64,000 nt of DNA, taken from positions 124,001-188,000 of the forward strand of contig JAQXEN010000044.1 of assembly GCA_029250825.1 (NCBI GenBank). The letters are read 5' to 3'. This stretch comes from Porticoccaceae bacterium (GTDB lineage Bacteria; Pseudomonadota; Gammaproteobacteria; Pseudomonadales; Porticoccaceae). The notes under the pieces are model-generated. The model saw only the letters and a list, made by a program, of their open reading frames with translations, had not been told where the DNA came from and did not search any database. The position numbers were made by a program, and so were the translations under genes. Positions 9,056-17,894 of this stretch are shown piece by piece; positions within the stretch are counted from its first letter, which is position 1; each line of letters begins with the position of its first letter.

Positions 9056-10209
9056 GCTGTGCCCTCCAATTTATCGGCGACCCTGCTGAGATAATTACCC
9101 AGCACTTCTTCGTAGCGTGGGTTGGGCAGCAGAAAGGCATCGTGCCCCTGATCCGAATCAATTTCGGCGAAGGAGACATTTTTCCCCGCGGCAATTAGGG
9201 CGTCTGTAATCTCTCGGGAACGCTGGGGTGAAAACCGCCAGTCGCTGCTAAATGCCACCACTAGAAAATCGCAGTTGGCATGGCCAAAGGCCTGAACGGG
9301 ATCATTTTGATACTCCCGGGAGAGATCGAAGTAATCGAGCATCTTAGTAATCAGAATATAGGCATTGGCATCAAAGTCTCCGGAGAACTTTTCTCCCTGA
9401 TAGTTGAGATAACTTTCTATCTGGAACTCGATGGGTGCAGCCTCCCCCTGAGTAAAGGTTCCGGAGCGCAGCTCGCGACCAAATTTCTGCCCCATTAATT
9501 CATCAGACAGGTAAGTGACATGGCCGATCATGCGCGCCAGGGCCAGACCGCGGCGTGGCGCGGTATTGTTCTCTAGATAGTTGCCATCACAGAAGTCTGG
9601 GTCGGACTGAATCGCTCGGCGAGCCAGCTCATTAAAGGCGATATTTTGGGCTGTGAGCTTCATCGATGAGGCGATAACAATGCTATTGGCTAACTTATCT
9701 GGATGTTCCAGCGCCCAGCGCATCGCCTGCATGCCGCCGAGGCTGCCGCCGATCACCGCCGCCCAGCACTGAATGCCGAGGTGCTCCATCAAAAGGCGCT
9801 GGGACTCGACCCAGTCTCTGGCGCGCAGCACCGGGAACTCTGCGCCCCAGGGCTTGCCACTCTCTGGATTAATGGTGGTGGGGCCGGTGCTGCCAAAACA
9901 GCTGCCGATATTATTCAGTGAAACAATAAAAAAACGATTGGTGTCCATAGCTTTGCCGGGACCAATATAACTGTCCCACCAGCCGGGCTTTTCGTTGTCG
10001 CCATAAACGCCAGCGGCGTGATGGCTGCCACTTAGGGCGTGGCAGATTAACAGGGCATTACTTTTGTCAGCATTCAGGGTGCCATAGGTTTCAACCATTA
10101 GCTCGTGACTGGGCAGCACGACGCCGCAGGCCAGAGTCAGAGGCCTGTCGATAAGAATCTTTTCCGCCGTTACCACGCCGACTGAGGTTGCGCTGATGCC
10201 TGATGTCAT
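9052..10209 (-). CDS. metX: Homoserine O-acyltransferase MetX
   Basis: Acylates homoserine with acetyl- or succinyl-CoA as the first committed step of methionine synthesis. The 385 residues show an alpha/beta hydrolase fold with nucleophile Ser156 in VIGGSLGGMQ; the Asp and His of the triad lie in the C-terminal third (DSDQGHDAFLL). The oxyanion segment CHALSGSHHAAG is also present. Whether it uses acetyl- or succinyl-CoA cannot be settled here; linkage with metW is often seen with succinyl-CoA users. It is first in its operon, with a good promoter just upstream. Confidence 0.95.
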   Translation of the reverse strand: MTSGISATSVGVVTAEKILIDRPLTLACGVVLPSHELMVETYGTLNADKSNALLICHALSGSHHAAGVYGDNEKPGWWDSYIGPGKAMDTNRFFIVSLNNIGSCFGSTGPTTINPESGKPWGAEFPVLRARDWVESQRLLMEHLGIQCWAAVIGGSLGGMQAMRWALEHPDKLANSIVIASSMKLTAQNIAFNELARRAIQSDPDFCDGNYLENNTAPRRGLALARMIGHVTYLSDELMGQKFGRELRSGTFTQGEAAPIEFQIESYLNYQGEKFSGDFDANAYILITKMLDYFDLSREYQNDPVQAFGHANCDFLVVAFSSDWRFSPQRSREITDALIAAGKNVSFAEIDSDQGHDAFLLPNPRYEEVLGNYLSRVADKLEGTA

Positions 10210-10249
10210 TGATACACTCTTTTGGGATTTGCTCTAGGTTAAACGTTTG

Positions 10250-10278
10250 AGTCTAAGAGGCTACCTAGTTTAACGCAA
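10250..10278 (-). promoter_or_regulatory. Predicted sigma70 promoter for metX operon
   Basis: The minus strand reads TTGCGT (10273-10278), 17 bp, TAGACT (10250-10255), placing transcription start near 10243 and a leader of about 33 nt. No SAM riboswitch fits in so short a leader. Confidence 0.5.
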
Positions 10279-10417
10279 CTTTAGCCCTAGGCTTTTATTA
10301 AACAGACTCTGGCGCAGATAAACCTAGGCAAAGGCGAACAAAGAGATGCGGGAGCTATTTTTAATCTCGGCATTGTCGGATAGACTGGAGATCCAAATTC
10401 GCCCGGATAAAAAAAGC

Positions 10418-11461
10418 ATGATATATAAAAAGTTGGGAAACACTGATATAGATGTGTCGTTAGTTGGTTTGGGGACTATGACTTACGGCCAACAAAACAC
10501 CTCTGATGAGGCCTGTGAACAGATGGATTACGCCTTTGCACAGGGCATTAATCTGCTCGACGTCGCCGAGATGTATCCGGTGCCACCAAGGCCAGAGACC
10601 GCTGGCCGAACTGAAAGCTATGTCGGCGACTGGCTTCGACAGACTGGCAAGCGCAAAGATATTGTTCTGGCGACCAAGGTTGCCGGCCCTTCAAGCGCTC
10701 TTGGTGTCACCCATATTCGAGACGGTTCACGACTCAACGCGGACCATATCCGCCGCGCCGTTGAAGGTTCTCTGGAGCGATTGCAGACTGATTATATCGA
10801 CCTCTACCAGGTTCACTGGCCAGAGCGCTCAACCAACTACTTTGGTCAGCGCGGCTACAATCATCGCCCCAGCTTAGACGGCATTGCCATTGAAGAAACC
10901 TTTGTCGCACTGGCGCAGTTGGTGGACGAGGGATTGATCAAACATATAGGTGTCTCCAACGAGACCCCCTGGGGCGTGATGGAGTATTTGCGTCTGGCCC
11001 GTGAGCTGGATTTGCCGCGTATTGCCACGATTCAGAACCCCTACAGTATTCTTGGTCGAGCATTTGAAAATGGTCTTGCTGAGATGAGTATTCGTGAAGA
11101 AGTAGGTCTATTGGCTTATTCACCCCTGGCCTTTGGCGTGCTCAGTGGCAAGTATATGCACGGTGCTCTGCCCGCCGGCTCACGTATCGAACTGTTCCCG
11201 CGCTTTGCACGCTACAGTAGCGCCAATTCACAGGCCGCCACCGAGGGTTATTTTGAGGTGGCGAAAAAGCATGGTCTGAGTCTGGTTGAGCTGTCACTGG
11301 CATTTGTCTGCCAGCAGCCCTTTGTTGCCAGCTGCTTGATCGGAGCCACCACTATGGATCAGCTCAAACAGAATATTGACGCCTGTCAGGTGGCCCTGTC
11401 TGATGAGGTCAAAGCGGACCTGGAAGAGGTTTATCAGCAGTATCCAGATCCGGCGGTTTAA
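10418..11461 (+). CDS. tas: NADP(H)-dependent aldo/keto reductase, Tas type
   Basis: A 347-residue TIM-barrel oxidoreductase that reduces aldehydes or ketones. The tetrad is visible: Asp and Tyr in LLDVAEMYPVP, Lys in LATKVAG, His in YQVHWPER. VPPRPETAGRTESYVGDWL is typical of E. coli Tas, whose physiological substrate is unclear. I chose ATG 10418 (MIYKKLGNTDIDVS) because the upstream 24 codons are unlike the family and GGA lies about 10 nt before it. It is divergent from metX and alone on its strand. Confidence 0.9.
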   Translation: MIYKKLGNTDIDVSLVGLGTMTYGQQNTSDEACEQMDYAFAQGINLLDVAEMYPVPPRPETAGRTESYVGDWLRQTGKRKDIVLATKVAGPSSALGVTHIRDGSRLNADHIRRAVEGSLERLQTDYIDLYQVHWPERSTNYFGQRGYNHRPSLDGIAIEETFVALAQLVDEGLIKHIGVSNETPWGVMEYLRLARELDLPRIATIQNPYSILGRAFENGLAEMSIREEVGLLAYSPLAFGVLSGKYMHGALPAGSRIELFPRFARYSSANSQAATEGYFEVAKKHGLSLVELSLAFVCQQPFVASCLIGATTMDQLKQNIDACQVALSDEVKADLEEVYQQYPDPAV

Positions 11462-11475
11462 CTGACCAAGCCTAG

Positions 11476-12048
11476 CTAACCAACGAGTGATTGCACTGCG
11501 CCGCCAAGGATTGGCAGCAGTTTGTTGCGAATAATCATCAGGCTGAGAATCGCCACCATTGGCGAGATATCCATCATGCCGATGGGTGGAATAAGACGCC
11601 GAAAAGGGCGCAGATAGGGTTCGGTAATCTGGCCCACCAATCGCACGGAGGGGTGGTTAGTCGTGCCTACCCAACTGGATATGGCAAGAATAAAGATGCC
11701 CCAGAAATACACTTCAATCAAGGCGTAGAGCAGGTCAAAGGCGGCCACTGGAATATACATAACAATATCCAACAGCCCGACACCGGTGATTAGGCCCATA
11801 ATCAAATAGAACGACCACTTGACCAGAATTGCCGCCGTTAGCACTGCCAAATTCAGTGTGCCAATGGTCGGCAACAGCTTGTTTAGCGGGTTCACGATTG
11901 GCGCCGTCAGTTTAAACATGGTCTGGGAGATGGGGTTGTAAAAGTCCGCCTGAACCAGTTGTAGTAACAGCCTAATCAGCAGGATAAAACTGCAGATCTG
12001 CACCGCGAGACTGAGAATATAGATCGGCGTTTCGCCAAGTGCGTTCAT
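11476..12048 (-). CDS. yggT: YggT family membrane protein
   Basis: A 190-residue inner-membrane protein with two copies of the YggT unit, each with hydrophobic helices followed by a conserved proline/arginine block (NPLNKLLPTIG and EPYLRPFRRLIPP). Cellular role not firmly known; the family is linked to osmotic or cation stress. It follows proC-yggS on the same strand with a 122-bp gap, an order shared with Pseudomonas. Confidence 0.9.
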   Translation of the reverse strand: MNALGETPIYILSLAVQICSFILLIRLLLQLVQADFYNPISQTMFKLTAPIVNPLNKLLPTIGTLNLAVLTAAILVKWSFYLIMGLITGVGLLDIVMYIPVAAFDLLYALIEVYFWGIFILAISSWVGTTNHPSVRLVGQITEPYLRPFRRLIPPIGMMDISPMVAILSLMIIRNKLLPILGGAVQSLVG

Positions 12049-12170
12049 AAAAAATCCTTACAATTATTGTCTGTTATAAAAGCTAATCCTGTATCGACTA
12101 GCTTCTTTCTATTTAAAGCAGTGCTCTTTAATGGCGCTTATTTCAGGCCGCTTAAAGCAAAGCCGCTCTG

Positions 12171-12983
12171 TTAAGAAAACTCATCCGCCATCTCTCGAGC
12201 GCGACTCTGCGCTGCCTGCATCGCTTGACGAATCGTCTCTTCCACATTCAGCTCTTGGAACTTTGCAATGGCCGCCCGAGTAGTGCCCCCAGGCGATGAT
12301 ACCTGCAGACGCAACTCTGTAGTGTTGTGTTCGCTGGTGCTGGCCATCTGTGCTGCTCCAAGGGCGGTCTGAATGGTCAGTTCACGGGCCACCTGCTCGG
12401 ATAGGCCCAATTCCTGGCCCACTCGCTGCATAGTTTCCATAATGAGAAAGAAGTAGGCCGGCCCGCTTCCGGATACCGCAGTCACCCCATCGATCTGCGT
12501 CTCGTCATCAACCCAGCAAGAGATACCCACGGCATTGAAAATCGCTTCAATAGAGGCCTTCTGTTTATCGCTCACTAGCTCATTGGCAAATAGGCCGGCA
12601 GCGCCACAGCGCACCATCGACGGCGTATTGGGCATGACTCTAACGATAGCTCGACTGTCGCCGAGCCAAGCTTGAAGATTGCTCAGTTGAATACCTGCGG
12701 CCACAGAGACCACCACGCTAGCTGGGCTGATTGAACCGGCGAGATCTTTTAGTACCTCCGCCATAACCTGGGGTTTAACCGCCATCACAACAATCTCAGC
12801 CCCTGACACTGCGGCGTGATTGTCTGACGTTGTAGCGATGCCATAGGCCTTCTGCAGGCGCTGGCATTTTTCTTCACCGCGATTGCCGACACAAATTTGT
12901 TGTGGCTCAAAGCCATTGGCTAACATGCCGCCAATAATGCTCGAGGCCATATTGCCGCCGCCAATAAATGCGATCTTGCTCAT
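12171..12983 (-). CDS. proC: Pyrroline-5-carboxylate reductase
   Basis: Reduces pyrroline-5-carboxylate to L-proline with NAD(P)H. The 270-residue protein has the N-terminal dinucleotide-binding motif IGGGNMASSIIGG, VMPNTPSMVRCGAAG in the middle and the C-terminal signature beginning VSGSGPAYFFLIMETM, which extends to the SPGGTT loop. Its ATG overlaps the yggS stop by 4 bp, so the two are translationally coupled. Confidence 0.97.
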   Translation of the reverse strand: MSKIAFIGGGNMASSIIGGMLANGFEPQQICVGNRGEEKCQRLQKAYGIATTSDNHAAVSGAEIVVMAVKPQVMAEVLKDLAGSISPASVVVSVAAGIQLSNLQAWLGDSRAIVRVMPNTPSMVRCGAAGLFANELVSDKQKASIEAIFNAVGISCWVDDETQIDGVTAVSGSGPAYFFLIMETMQRVGQELGLSEQVARELTIQTALGAAQMASTSEHNTTELRLQVSSPGGTTRAAIAKFQELNVEETIRQAMQAAQSRAREMADEFS

Positions 12984-13681
12984 TGCTGTTGCTCCCTTTT
13001 TCCGAATATATCAGTGCCTACGCGAACCATTGTGGAACCCTGAGAAATCGCTGCTTCAAGATCCCCGGACATGCCCATAGAGAGGGTATCCAGTTTCTCT
13101 GAATTGTCCAGTGACTGATTGATCTGCTCACGCAATTGGGCGAGTTTATAAAAGGCTGTCTGTTGCGTTTTAAAACTGTTTTCGGCCCGGGGAATGGCCA
13201 TTAGCCCGCGCAGCCGCAAGTTGGGCAACTCTGCTATCTGCAGTGCTGTGGGTAGCAATGCCTCAGGAGCAAATCCGGACTTGCTCGGCTCATTATCTAT
13301 ATTCACCTGCAGGCAGATATTCAGTGGCCCCAGTGATTCTGGGCGCTGATCATTGAGGCGTTGGGCAATCTTTAAACGATCGACGCTGTGCACCCAGCTA
13401 AAGTGCTCAGCGGCATTGCGCGTTTTATTGGATTGCAGAGGGCCAATAAAATGCCAGCACAGATTTTCGCCCTCTAGCTGGGCGATCTTATCCAGCGCTT
13501 CCTGAAGATAATTCTCGGCAAACTGGGTTAGACCGGCGCCCATTGCCTGACGAATATGCTCGACGCTACGGGTTTTGCTCACCGCCAGCAAAACTATGCT
13601 GTGGGGATCGCGCCCGCACTCAGCCGCACTCTGTTCTATGCGTTTGCTTACATCGGCAATGTTATTTTCAATCTTTGGCAT
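12980..13681 (-). CDS. yggS: PLP homeostasis protein YggS (PLPBP/COG0325)
   Basis: A 233-residue, PLP-binding, non-enzymatic protein that buffers pyridoxal phosphate and affects amino-acid pools. Lys36 in LLAVSKTRS would hold PLP, and the barrel ends with SMGMSGDLEAAI and GSTMVRVGTDIFG, which bind the phosphate. It is first of yggS-proC and divergent from pilT with only 77 bp between the start codons, so the two promoters overlap. Confidence 0.96.
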   Translation of the reverse strand: MPKIENNIADVSKRIEQSAAECGRDPHSIVLLAVSKTRSVEHIRQAMGAGLTQFAENYLQEALDKIAQLEGENLCWHFIGPLQSNKTRNAAEHFSWVHSVDRLKIAQRLNDQRPESLGPLNICLQVNIDNEPSKSGFAPEALLPTALQIAELPNLRLRGLMAIPRAENSFKTQQTAFYKLAQLREQINQSLDNSEKLDTLSMGMSGDLEAAISQGSTMVRVGTDIFGKREQQQ

Positions 13682-13758
13682 ATACTTATCAGGTTATTGA
13701 GAGTTTGGTGGACAGTTTAACGGACCATTTATTGCCGCAAGGATTAAGCGAGAAAAGC

Positions 13759-14793
13759 ATGGATATAACGGAGTTATTGGCCTTTAGTGCCAAAGAGGGC
13801 GCCTCAGATTTACATATTTCCGCAGGGCTTCCCCCAATTATAAGAATGGATGGCGATGTGCGGCGGATCAACCTGCCGCCCATGGAGCACCGGCAAGTCC
13901 ACAGTTTGATCTACGAAATAATGAATGACAAGCAGAGAAGAGATTTTGAGGAGTTTCTCGAAACGGATTTCTCTTTTGATGTGCCGGGAATCGCTCGATT
14001 CCGAGTCAATGTGTTTTACCAAAATCGCGGTGCGGCGGCGGTATTTCGAACCATCCCCTCTAATGTACTGACCCTCGAACAGCTGGGTATGGGGGATATT
14101 TTTAAAAAGCTCGCCTTGATGCCACGAGGCTTAGTGCTGGTTACCGGTCCCACTGGCTCGGGTAAATCCACCACCTTGGCGGCTATGGTGGATTACGTTA
14201 ATGACAATCGCTACGACCATATATTGACCATTGAAGACCCCATAGAATTTGTTCACCAGAGCAAAAAATGCCTGGTCAACCAGCGTGAAGTGCACCGCGA
14301 TACTCACGGCTTTACTGAGGCTCTGCGCTCAGCCCTGCGTGAAGATCCGGATGTTGTATTGGTGGGAGAGCTGCGTGACCTCGAGACCATTAGGTTGGCA
14401 CTTACAGCGGCCGAAACTGGCCACCTAGTATTTGGCACCCTGCACACCACCTCAGCGGCCAAGACCATCGACCGAATTGTCGATGTGTTTCCCGGGGGTG
14501 AAAAGCCAATGATTCGCTCCATGCTCTCGGAATCCCTGCAGGCGGTGATCTCCCAAACCCTGTTGAAAAAAATTGGCGGTGGCCGTGTGGCAGCTCATGA
14601 AATCATGATCGGCACGCCGGCGATTCGCAATTTGATTCGCGAGGACAAGGTGGCGCAGATGTACTCGGCGATTCAAACCGGCGGCGCTCTGGGTATGCAG
14701 ACCCTCGATCAATGCCTGCAGAACCTTGTTAGTCAGCGCTTGATCAGCTCAGATGTGGCTCGTGAAAAAGCCAAAATGCCAGATAGTTTTTAA
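13759..14793 (+). CDS. pilT: Type IV pilus retraction ATPase PilT
   Basis: Hexameric ATPase that disassembles pili and powers twitching. The 344 residues equal the Pseudomonas length and begin MDITELLAFSAKEGASDLH. Walker A is GPTGSGKS with Lys136, followed by the Asp box ILTIEDPIEFVH, Walker B and the His box GTLHTTSAAKTIDR. The C-terminal AIRNLIREDKV helix, needed for retraction in studied PilT, is intact. Although the frame is open upstream, the family N-terminus fixes the start at ATG 13759. pilU follows after 11 bp. Confidence 0.98.
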   Translation: MDITELLAFSAKEGASDLHISAGLPPIIRMDGDVRRINLPPMEHRQVHSLIYEIMNDKQRRDFEEFLETDFSFDVPGIARFRVNVFYQNRGAAAVFRTIPSNVLTLEQLGMGDIFKKLALMPRGLVLVTGPTGSGKSTTLAAMVDYVNDNRYDHILTIEDPIEFVHQSKKCLVNQREVHRDTHGFTEALRSALREDPDVVLVGELRDLETIRLALTAAETGHLVFGTLHTTSAAKTIDRIVDVFPGGEKPMIRSMLSESLQAVISQTLLKKIGGGRVAAHEIMIGTPAIRNLIREDKVAQMYSAIQTGGALGMQTLDQCLQNLVSQRLISSDVAREKAKMPDSF

Positions 14794-14804
14794 GGAGAAG
14801 AACT

Positions 14805-15953
14805 ATGTCAGCTCAGACCTTTGAAAATCTGGTTAATTATATGACCAAGAAAAAGGCCTCAGATCTTTTTATCACCGTTGGCCTGCCACCCTGCCTGAAG
14901 CTCAATGGCTCGGTTATGCCAGTGAGTAAAAACAAACTCTCCCAGAGCGATTGCGAAGAATTTGTTCTCGGCACCATGAATGCCGAACAGAGAGAAGAGT
15001 TTAAGAGACACAAAGAGCTCAACTTTGCCGTGGTCAGTGACAGTGCTGGGCGCTTTAGAGCCAGTGCGTTTTATCAGCGCAGCGAGATCGGTATGGTGCT
15101 GAGACGCATTGAAACTCAAATCCCCTCGCCAGACTCACTGCTGCTGCCACCGATTTTAAAAGAGCTGGTCATGAATAAGCGCGGCATAGTTATATTTGTC
15201 GGCGCCACCGGCACCGGTAAGTCCACATCCTTGGCGGCATTGATTGGCCACCGCAATAAAAACAGTCGCGGACATATTGTCTCCATTGAAGACCCGATTG
15301 AATTTGTCCATGAGCATCTGGGCTGCATAATTACTCAGCGAGAAGTGGGTGTGGATACTGAGTCTTTTGATGTGGCCCTCAAGAATACTCTGCGTCAGGC
15401 GCCGGACGTTATTTTAATCGGCGAGATCCGCACACCGGAAACCATGCAGCACGCCATTACCTTTGCCGAGACCGGTCACCTGGTGCTGGCAACATTACAT
15501 GCCAACAATGCCAATCAGGCTCTCGACCGTATCAGTCATTTCTTCCCTGCAGATCGCCATGATCAGATGTGGATGGATCTGTCGCTCAATATGCGCGGTA
15601 TTGTAGCCCAGCAGTTGGTGCCCACAGTGGAGGGCAAGGGCCGCCGCGCGGCGATTGAAGTGCTGCTCAATACACCATTGGTGGCGGATATTATTCGCAA
15701 GGGTGAGGTGCATAAATTAAAAGAAATTATGGGCAACTCCACTGAACATGGGATGCAGACTTTTGATCAGGCGCTCTACGAACTCTATATTAAAAAGCAG
15801 ATTAGTTACGAGAATGCCATCGCCCATGCGGATTCAAAAAATGATCTGCGCCTGATGATTAAAATGCAATCCGATAACTATGTGGAGCAGTTAGGGGCCA
15901 GCGCCGATGATTTGTCGATTGAGGAAGACAGTTCAAATAAGCTGCGCTGGTAG
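14805..15953 (+). CDS. pilU: PilT-dependent retraction ATPase PilU
   Basis: PilT paralogue that assists retraction under load. The 382 residues include Walker A GATGTGKS with Lys139, the Asp box IVSIEDPIEFVH and the His box ATLHANNANQALDR. A strong SD (AAGGAG) sits just upstream, overlapping the end of pilT, so the two form an operon. The C-terminal tail after residue 340 (LRLMIKMQSDN onwards) is longer than in PilT, as in other PilU proteins. It converges with ruvX. Confidence 0.97.
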   Translation: MSAQTFENLVNYMTKKKASDLFITVGLPPCLKLNGSVMPVSKNKLSQSDCEEFVLGTMNAEQREEFKRHKELNFAVVSDSAGRFRASAFYQRSEIGMVLRRIETQIPSPDSLLLPPILKELVMNKRGIVIFVGATGTGKSTSLAALIGHRNKNSRGHIVSIEDPIEFVHEHLGCIITQREVGVDTESFDVALKNTLRQAPDVILIGEIRTPETMQHAITFAETGHLVLATLHANNANQALDRISHFFPADRHDQMWMDLSLNMRGIVAQQLVPTVEGKGRRAAIEVLLNTPLVADIIRKGEVHKLKEIMGNSTEHGMQTFDQALYELYIKKQISYENAIAHADSKNDLRLMIKMQSDNYVEQLGASADDLSIEEDSSNKLRW

Positions 15954-15986
15954 AGGCTCTCATCAAAATGCTCTGGTAAAAACAGT

Positions 15987-16424
15987 CTAGGGCGCACTAC
16001 CAATCGATGGCGAGTCGAGCCAGCTTTGCAGAATCAGTGATGCGGCTATATGGTCAATCTTAGTGAGATCCTGAGTGCCCTGATCTCGACCTATAGATTT
16101 GGCTTCACGGCTGGTCAGGCGCTCATCGACCATTTCCACCTCCACAGCAAAACGACCCTGCAGGCGACGAGCAAATTTACGTGCTCGGCTACTCAGTTCA
16201 CTTTCACTGTCATCCATATTTAGCGGCAGTCCCACCACCACCAGATCCGGCTGCCACTCTTTAAGTAGCTTTTCCACCTGATCCCATTTGGGAACCCCAT
16301 CAACCGCTTTGAGAATCGTCAGGCCAGAGGCTGAGGAAGTCAGAGTTTGCCCACTGGCAACGCCGATCTGCTTGAGGCCAAAGTCAAAACCCAGCAATCT
16401 TTTATGTTCACCGGACTCAGGCAT
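15987..16424 (-). CDS. ruvX: Holliday junction resolvase-like protein RuvX/YqgF
   Basis: RNase H-fold nuclease implicated in 16S rRNA 5' processing; a junction-resolving role has also been proposed. The 145-residue product has LLGFDFGLKQIGVASG with the first catalytic Asp, VVVGLPLNMDDSES, and VDERLTSREA. ATG 16424 (MPESGEHKRLL) is preferred: it overlaps the yqgE stop by 8 bp, and the residues before it match nothing in the family. It ends the operon gshB-tonB-yqgE-ruvX. Confidence 0.94.
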   Translation of the reverse strand: MPESGEHKRLLGFDFGLKQIGVASGQTLTSSASGLTILKAVDGVPKWDQVEKLLKEWQPDLVVVGLPLNMDDSESELSSRARKFARRLQGRFAVEVEMVDERLTSREAKSIGRDQGTQDLTKIDHIAASLILQSWLDSPSIGSAP

Positions 16425-16995
16425 GGCCAGCTTGATGAGAGAGCATGCGCAAGTCCAAACCAATGCAGAATGCCGCTGCTGATGCGCGTTTAGCGCAGTC
16501 GGTGTGAAACAGAATCTCAGCCTCGGCAGGAATTGTCAGCCAGCTATTTTCTCCCAGTTCGCGCTCCAGTTGTCCGGCCTCCCAACTTGAGTAGCCGAGC
16601 GTCACCAGAGAGTCTTTGGGGCCTTTGCCGAGAGCCATATCGCTGAGAATATCCCGGGATGCGGTAAGACAAATCTGATCGGAGATGGTCAGTGTCGACT
16701 CCCACTGCTGTTCGCAATTGGCGTGGAGAATAAATCCACGATCCCGTTGCACCGGGCCGCCATCAAAGAGTAAGGGCCGCCCAAACTCATCCTGATAATC
16801 CAGTTTTAGTTGATCAAATATGGCTTTTACCGGAATATCCATCTGCTGATTGATAATAAGACCCATAGCGCCATCAGAGTTGTGCTCGCAGATGTAGACC
16901 ACGGAATCAGAAAAAGTCGGATCATCGAGACCTGGCATAGCCAGCAAGAAGTGGTTTTTTAGGCTGTTTATCTTTTTCGGCTTCAAGGTTTCCAT
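16417..16995 (-). CDS. yqgE: UPF0301 protein YqgE/AlgH
   Basis: A 192-residue cytoplasmic protein of the UPF0301 family; in Pseudomonas the homologue AlgH was linked to alginate regulation but the biochemical role is unsettled. The family blocks HFLLAMPGLDDPTFSDSVVY, CEHNSDGAMGLIIN and FDGGPVQRDRGFILH are clear. I use ATG 16995; a TTG nine bases earlier is possible. It is coupled to ruvX by overlap. Confidence 0.93.
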   Translation of the reverse strand: METLKPKKINSLKNHFLLAMPGLDDPTFSDSVVYICEHNSDGAMGLIINQQMDIPVKAIFDQLKLDYQDEFGRPLLFDGGPVQRDRGFILHANCEQQWESTLTISDQICLTASRDILSDMALGKGPKDSLVTLGYSSWEAGQLERELGENSWLTIPAEAEILFHTDCAKRASAAAFCIGLDLRMLSHQAGHA

Positions 16996-17044
16996 AATGC
17001 GCAATATGGGGTTTTAGCGACTTAAACTCAAGTCTTGAATCGGA

Positions 17045-17860
17045 TTAGTTTGTGGTCAGTACATTGTTAGACTGGTATTGCCAGGTGCGGATAATGTGAA
17101 TCTCATCACGATTGCGCAGCTCTTTGGGGAAGGGATTAAACGGCGCAGCCAGTTGAACCGAGCGCACAGCGGCCTGATCGAGCAATCGCGATCCCGAGCC
17201 TTTAGAGACTTCGATACGCTTAATGCGGCCATTGGCGAGCAGCACCACAACTAATTGCACCTGACCAAAAATGCCTTTGGAGCGAGCTTCTCTAGGGTAA
17301 TTAACATTGCCGATCTGCTCGACCCTGTCTTCGAAATAGTGCATGTAGGCCGCGGCATCTGCCGACTTGGCCGACACTGAGGTCATGCGCAGCACTCGGG
17401 GCAGGCTGCTGTAGGCCTGTTTAAGCCGAACAAGTTCCGCCTGCATAACACCTATATCAGGCTCTTTTGTTGGTTGCTGATCTGAGTTGGATTCTTGGTT
17501 TGATCGACTGGCTTGAGTCTCGCTCTTGTCATCACTATGGCTCAACAGTATCTGTTCGGCGGGATTTGGTCGCTGTTGCTCAATGGGCGGTCGCTGGCCC
17601 GGGTCTTGGGTTTGCAGCTGTTGCTGTTGGTCGTCCGTTCCCAGCTGATTGGTCTGGGCAATAAATTCTGCTTGCTCTGGCGCTTTATCGCTGTGGTGCA
17701 GAGCGAGAGTGACATCCATAGACTGGCTGGGAGGGGGGCCTGCGGGTACCGCGAAGCTTAAACCAATTAATAGCAGGACATGGCCTGCTAGTGCCGCTGA
17801 GAATGTCTTACGCAGGCGTTGCTGGCTGGTATTCCAGAGTCCATCGATAAAGCTATCCAT
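17045..17860 (-). CDS. tonB3: Energy transducer TonB (TonB3-like)
   Basis: Inner-membrane TonB-type protein: one N-terminal membrane helix (AALAGHVLLLIGLSFAVPAG), a long Gln/Pro/Ser-rich periplasmic spacer, a coiled segment, and a C-terminal TonB box-binding domain (YPREARSKGIFGQVQLVVVL ... AAPFNPFPKEL). It lies between gshB and yqgE facing away from pilG, exactly where P. aeruginosa has tonB3, a gene implicated in twitching motility. The ATG at 17860 is chosen; an in-frame TTG at 17914 would overlap gshB by 20 bp and add 18 residues. No ExbB/ExbD genes are nearby. Confidence 0.85.
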   Translation of the reverse strand: MDSFIDGLWNTSQQRLRKTFSAALAGHVLLLIGLSFAVPAGPPPSQSMDVTLALHHSDKAPEQAEFIAQTNQLGTDDQQQQLQTQDPGQRPPIEQQRPNPAEQILLSHSDDKSETQASRSNQESNSDQQPTKEPDIGVMQAELVRLKQAYSSLPRVLRMTSVSAKSADAAAYMHYFEDRVEQIGNVNYPREARSKGIFGQVQLVVVLLANGRIKRIEVSKGSGSRLLDQAAVRSVQLAAPFNPFPKELRNRDEIHIIRTWQYQSNNVLTTN

Positions 17861-17894
17861 CAACAAAGCTATCCACGGCTTAGGCTGCTCACCT

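Noticed and set aside
10210-10250. SAM riboswitch before metX
   Set aside because: The predicted leader is only about 33 nt and no SAM riboswitch helices are visible.
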